A stretch of 64,000 nt of DNA from Planctomicrobium piriforme (GTDB taxonomy: Bacteria; Planctomycetota; Planctomycetia; Planctomycetales; Planctomycetaceae). Under the pieces are notes generated by a model. The model was not told the DNA's origin. It saw nothing but the letters and a program-made list of their open reading frames with translations, and did no database searches. Location: NCBI RefSeq assembly GCF_900113665.1, contig NZ_FOQD01000007.1, positions 186,001 through 250,000 on the forward strand, given 5' to 3'. How positions within the stretch are numbered: position 1 is the stretch's first letter; every line of letters starts with the position of its first letter. Of the stretch, positions 62,178 through 64,000 are shown in pieces. The translations under genes and the position numbers were made by a program.

Positions 62178-64000
62178 ATGGTTCTTCCCTTGAGCATGAT
62201 GCTGCGTCGACTTTTTGTTTCTCGTGCAACCGGTGGGCCGCGGATGTTCGACCAAGCAGCTTCTAAGACGCGACGGAACCAGCCTTTCAACTGGTGGGAA
62301 CGCTTTTTGAATCCGCTCCGCGCCAGCGGCGAGCCAGGCGAGGTTTGCCGTCCGCTGCTGGGTTTGTTGCTGGGAATCTTCTGTGGACTGGGGGCGATGG
62401 TCGCGGTTGCGCGTCTGCCGATTCCCGACCCGATCGATGTCGTCGGCGTGCCGCTCGTGAAAGGATACAGCGAGAAGGCCGAGCACCTGGCCTTCTACGC
62501 GTTCCTGGTGGTCGTTGTCGCCGCCGTTCCGGCTTGCCGACGACTGGTCGATAAGCTTCCCTCCGCATGGATCTCGGCGTTGTTCGCGATCATTTTATGG
62601 TGGTGGTTACTGAGTGAAGTTCTGGGCCACAAAAGCATGCTGGCCCTGCTGGTTTGCCTGGCAGCAGTCGGCGGAGTGATGGTCTGGTTGAGGTTGCCGT
62701 CTCAGCGCAGCGTTCTGATGTGGCTGATTCCAGTCTGTCTGTGGGGGTGGACGTTCCAACATGCCCCTTTACCGTTAGTGGATGTATCCCATTTTTTTGT
62801 CTGGCCGGTGCTGGTTGCCACGTTGGGGCTCGCGATTGCATTGCATCGGAATTCGGGGCGGTCGTCTGAGATCTGGGCTTGGGTTGCACCAGTAACGGCC
62901 CTGGCAATGTTGTTCGGAGATTTTTTTCTGCATCGGGGACAAATGTCGCCGGCCCTGCCCGGCATATTCGCAGTACTCGCGGGGGCCGACGCCGGAGTTC
63001 AACAGAAATTGAAAGAGTGGATCGGGCGTGCCCCGTGGCTTGCGCTGCTGATCTTCATCGTCGCGTTGGCAGGCCTGCGGATGAACCCGTACGACTGGCT
63101 GCTGCCGCAGCTCGTGGTGAATGCGAGCATGATCGGGCTGATGATTCTCGTCGCATCTGCGGCGAGGGGAGAACGTGGAGATACCGGCGGAGTGATTGCC
63201 GTCTGTAAAGACTGGTTCCCCTGTGCGGCTGGCCTTCTGGGGATTTATGTTGTCTGGCAGCTCTGGTCGTGGTTCGGGTTACTGATGTCGGGGCTCTTGT
63301 TGACGCTGTGGATGGCACAACGTCACCGTCAAATCGGCTTGAACAGGGCGTGGCTACCGGCACTTCTGCTGGCTGTCGCGGCACTGCCCGGCATCGGCTG
63401 GACCTTTACACTCGACCCTTTTCATGACGGGCAGCAGCTCTCGGCGGTCTGGGAATTTGAACAGGGACGCAAGCTGTACTCGGAGGTTTTTCCGCTACGG
63501 GGAGCCGGTTTCTTTGGCGTGTGGCTGTCATGGCTGATCTTGCCGCCGACGCTCGGGAGTTCGCATCTGTGCGATTTCCTGTGTGTTCCGCTGATGATGT
63601 CGGGCGCCAGCCTGGCGACATTTGCCTGGACTCGATCCGCGTCTTGGAGCCTGGCGGCCGGACTGCTGCTGTCACCGTGGATGTACGGGAGCGGCGGGGA
63701 ATTTCGGGAGGGGGTTTTTCTGTGCCTGTTAGCCCTGACCATGTTTTGCCTGACCAGCAATTCGAAGTGGCGCTGGCTGTGGTGCGTTCCTATCGGCGTG
63801 GCTTCCCTGCTGGCGGGTTTCGATGTGATGGCATCGATCATCCCGCCGATGGCGGCAGCGGTTCTTTTGTCGCGGCTTCCTCCCCGCGGAAACACGACGC
63901 TCTTTCAGGCGTTGTTGTCTGGTGCGACTCGTGCCGGCTGGATCGCGTTTCTTCCGGTCATCGCGTTCGCGTGTTTGATTGCAGCCTGGCAAGGCGTTGT
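62178..64000 (+). CDS. GT-C-like giant membrane protein (partial, C-terminus off window)
   Basis: The plus-strand frame from 62178 stays open to the window edge (607 residues seen). It contains many hydrophobic segments, more than twelve, such as LLGLLLGIFCGLGAMVAVAR and AWLPALLLAVAALPGIGWTF. After residue about 410 a loop reads DPFHDGQQLSAVWEFEQGRK followed by LYSEVFPLRG, the 'D..HDG..L' loop common in planctomycete GT-C-like membrane proteins. The N-terminal half (about 200 helix-rich residues) is unlike GT39. Probably a lipid-linked-sugar transferase or related envelope protein; the C-terminal part, with any catalytic or TPR domain, is missing here. Confidence 0.6.
   Translation, partial: MVLPLSMMLRRLFVSRATGGPRMFDQAASKTRRNQPFNWWERFLNPLRASGEPGEVCRPLLGLLLGIFCGLGAMVAVARLPIPDPIDVVGVPLVKGYSEKAEHLAFYAFLVVVVAAVPACRRLVDKLPSAWISALFAIILWWWLLSEVLGHKSMLALLVCLAAVGGVMVWLRLPSQRSVLMWLIPVCLWGWTFQHAPLPLVDVSHFFVWPVLVATLGLAIALHRNSGRSSEIWAWVAPVTALAMLFGDFFLHRGQMSPALPGIFAVLAGADAGVQQKLKEWIGRAPWLALLIFIVALAGLRMNPYDWLLPQLVVNASMIGLMILVASAARGERGDTGGVIAVCKDWFPCAAGLLGIYVVWQLWSWFGLLMSGLLLTLWMAQRHRQIGLNRAWLPALLLAVAALPGIGWTFTLDPFHDGQQLSAVWEFEQGRKLYSEVFPLRGAGFFGVWLSWLILPPTLGSSHLCDFLCVPLMMSGASLATFAWTRSASWSLAAGLLLSPWMYGSGGEFREGVFLCLLALTMFCLTSNSKWRWLWCVPIGVASLLAGFDVMASIIPPMAAAVLLSRLPPRGNTTLFQALLSGATRAGWIAFLPVIAFACLIAAWQGV

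Noticed and set aside
1..64000. CRISPR array, rRNA or mobile element
   Set aside because: Direct repeats with regular spacers, rRNA signature sequences and transposase or integrase motifs were looked for and not found.

Overview
The window looks like chromosomal DNA of a planctomycete (Planctomycetaceae type, moderately high GC). The main evidence is a set of protein families largely confined to that phylum: secreted c-type cytochrome proteins with DUF1549/DUF1553 or DUF1592/DUF1588/DUF1585 domains, their Tat-exported DUF1501 and DUF1552 partners, DUF1080 (3-keto-disaccharide hydrolase) proteins, a TIGR03009-type protein, an ECF sigma/FecR pair, and small Cys-rich secreted proteins. I saw no rRNA, tRNA, CRISPR array, transposase or phage gene. 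Both window edges cut genes.

Layout. 1-5004 (minus): the N-terminal part of a ketoacyl-synthase-like protein whose nucleophile position holds Glu, then two permeases and a lipoprotein of a Yej/Opp-type peptide ABC importer with no ATPase gene in view. 5282-13450: a double DUF1080 protein, a membrane-anchored protein, ScpB, a GT-C-like membrane protein, a Tat-exported SGNH hydrolase, a GCS2-type ligase and a Cys-rich secreted protein. 13850-20219: a double-BON secreted protein, a TIGR03009 protein, an aldose epimerase, a HAMP-like membrane protein, and a two-gene unit of an ATP-grasp ligase and an inositol-monophosphatase-like enzyme. 20402-31206: several lineage-specific secreted or membrane proteins, a glycogen-debranching-type enzyme and a DEAD-box helicase with a TTG start.

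31699-35481 is a cytochrome/DUF1592 plus DUF1552 pair. It is followed by a large secreted protein whose C-terminal hydrolase domain has lost its Ser and probably its His, then citrate synthase, an SGNH-like protein, a methyltransferase, the ccsA/hemX-like and hemA pair (ATGA overlap), a coiled-coil membrane protein, PolX, and a metal ABC ATPase/permease pair in which the permease carries an MntR-like C-terminal domain. 50226-60137 holds a stand-alone DUF1501 protein, a FabZ-like dehydratase, a DUF1080 protein and the full operon sigma -> FecR -> DUF1549/DUF1553 with an embedded LamG-like domain -> DUF1501. The end holds a membrane protein, YjbQ and a truncated GT-C-like giant membrane protein.

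Intergenic regions carry several dispersed repeat families. These are a roughly 45-bp palindrome (four copies, two between convergent genes and one inside the sigma-FecR operon), 'tcagttttcagt' arrays, and AT-richer 'cgaaatccgaaa' elements. Five clear intrinsic terminators were found.

The most interesting points are the Glu-for-Cys ketoacyl synthase, the permease-metalloregulator fusion, the pseudo-hydrolase, and the LamG-like insertion inside the DUF1553 region. All functional statements rest on motif reading only, with no database search.
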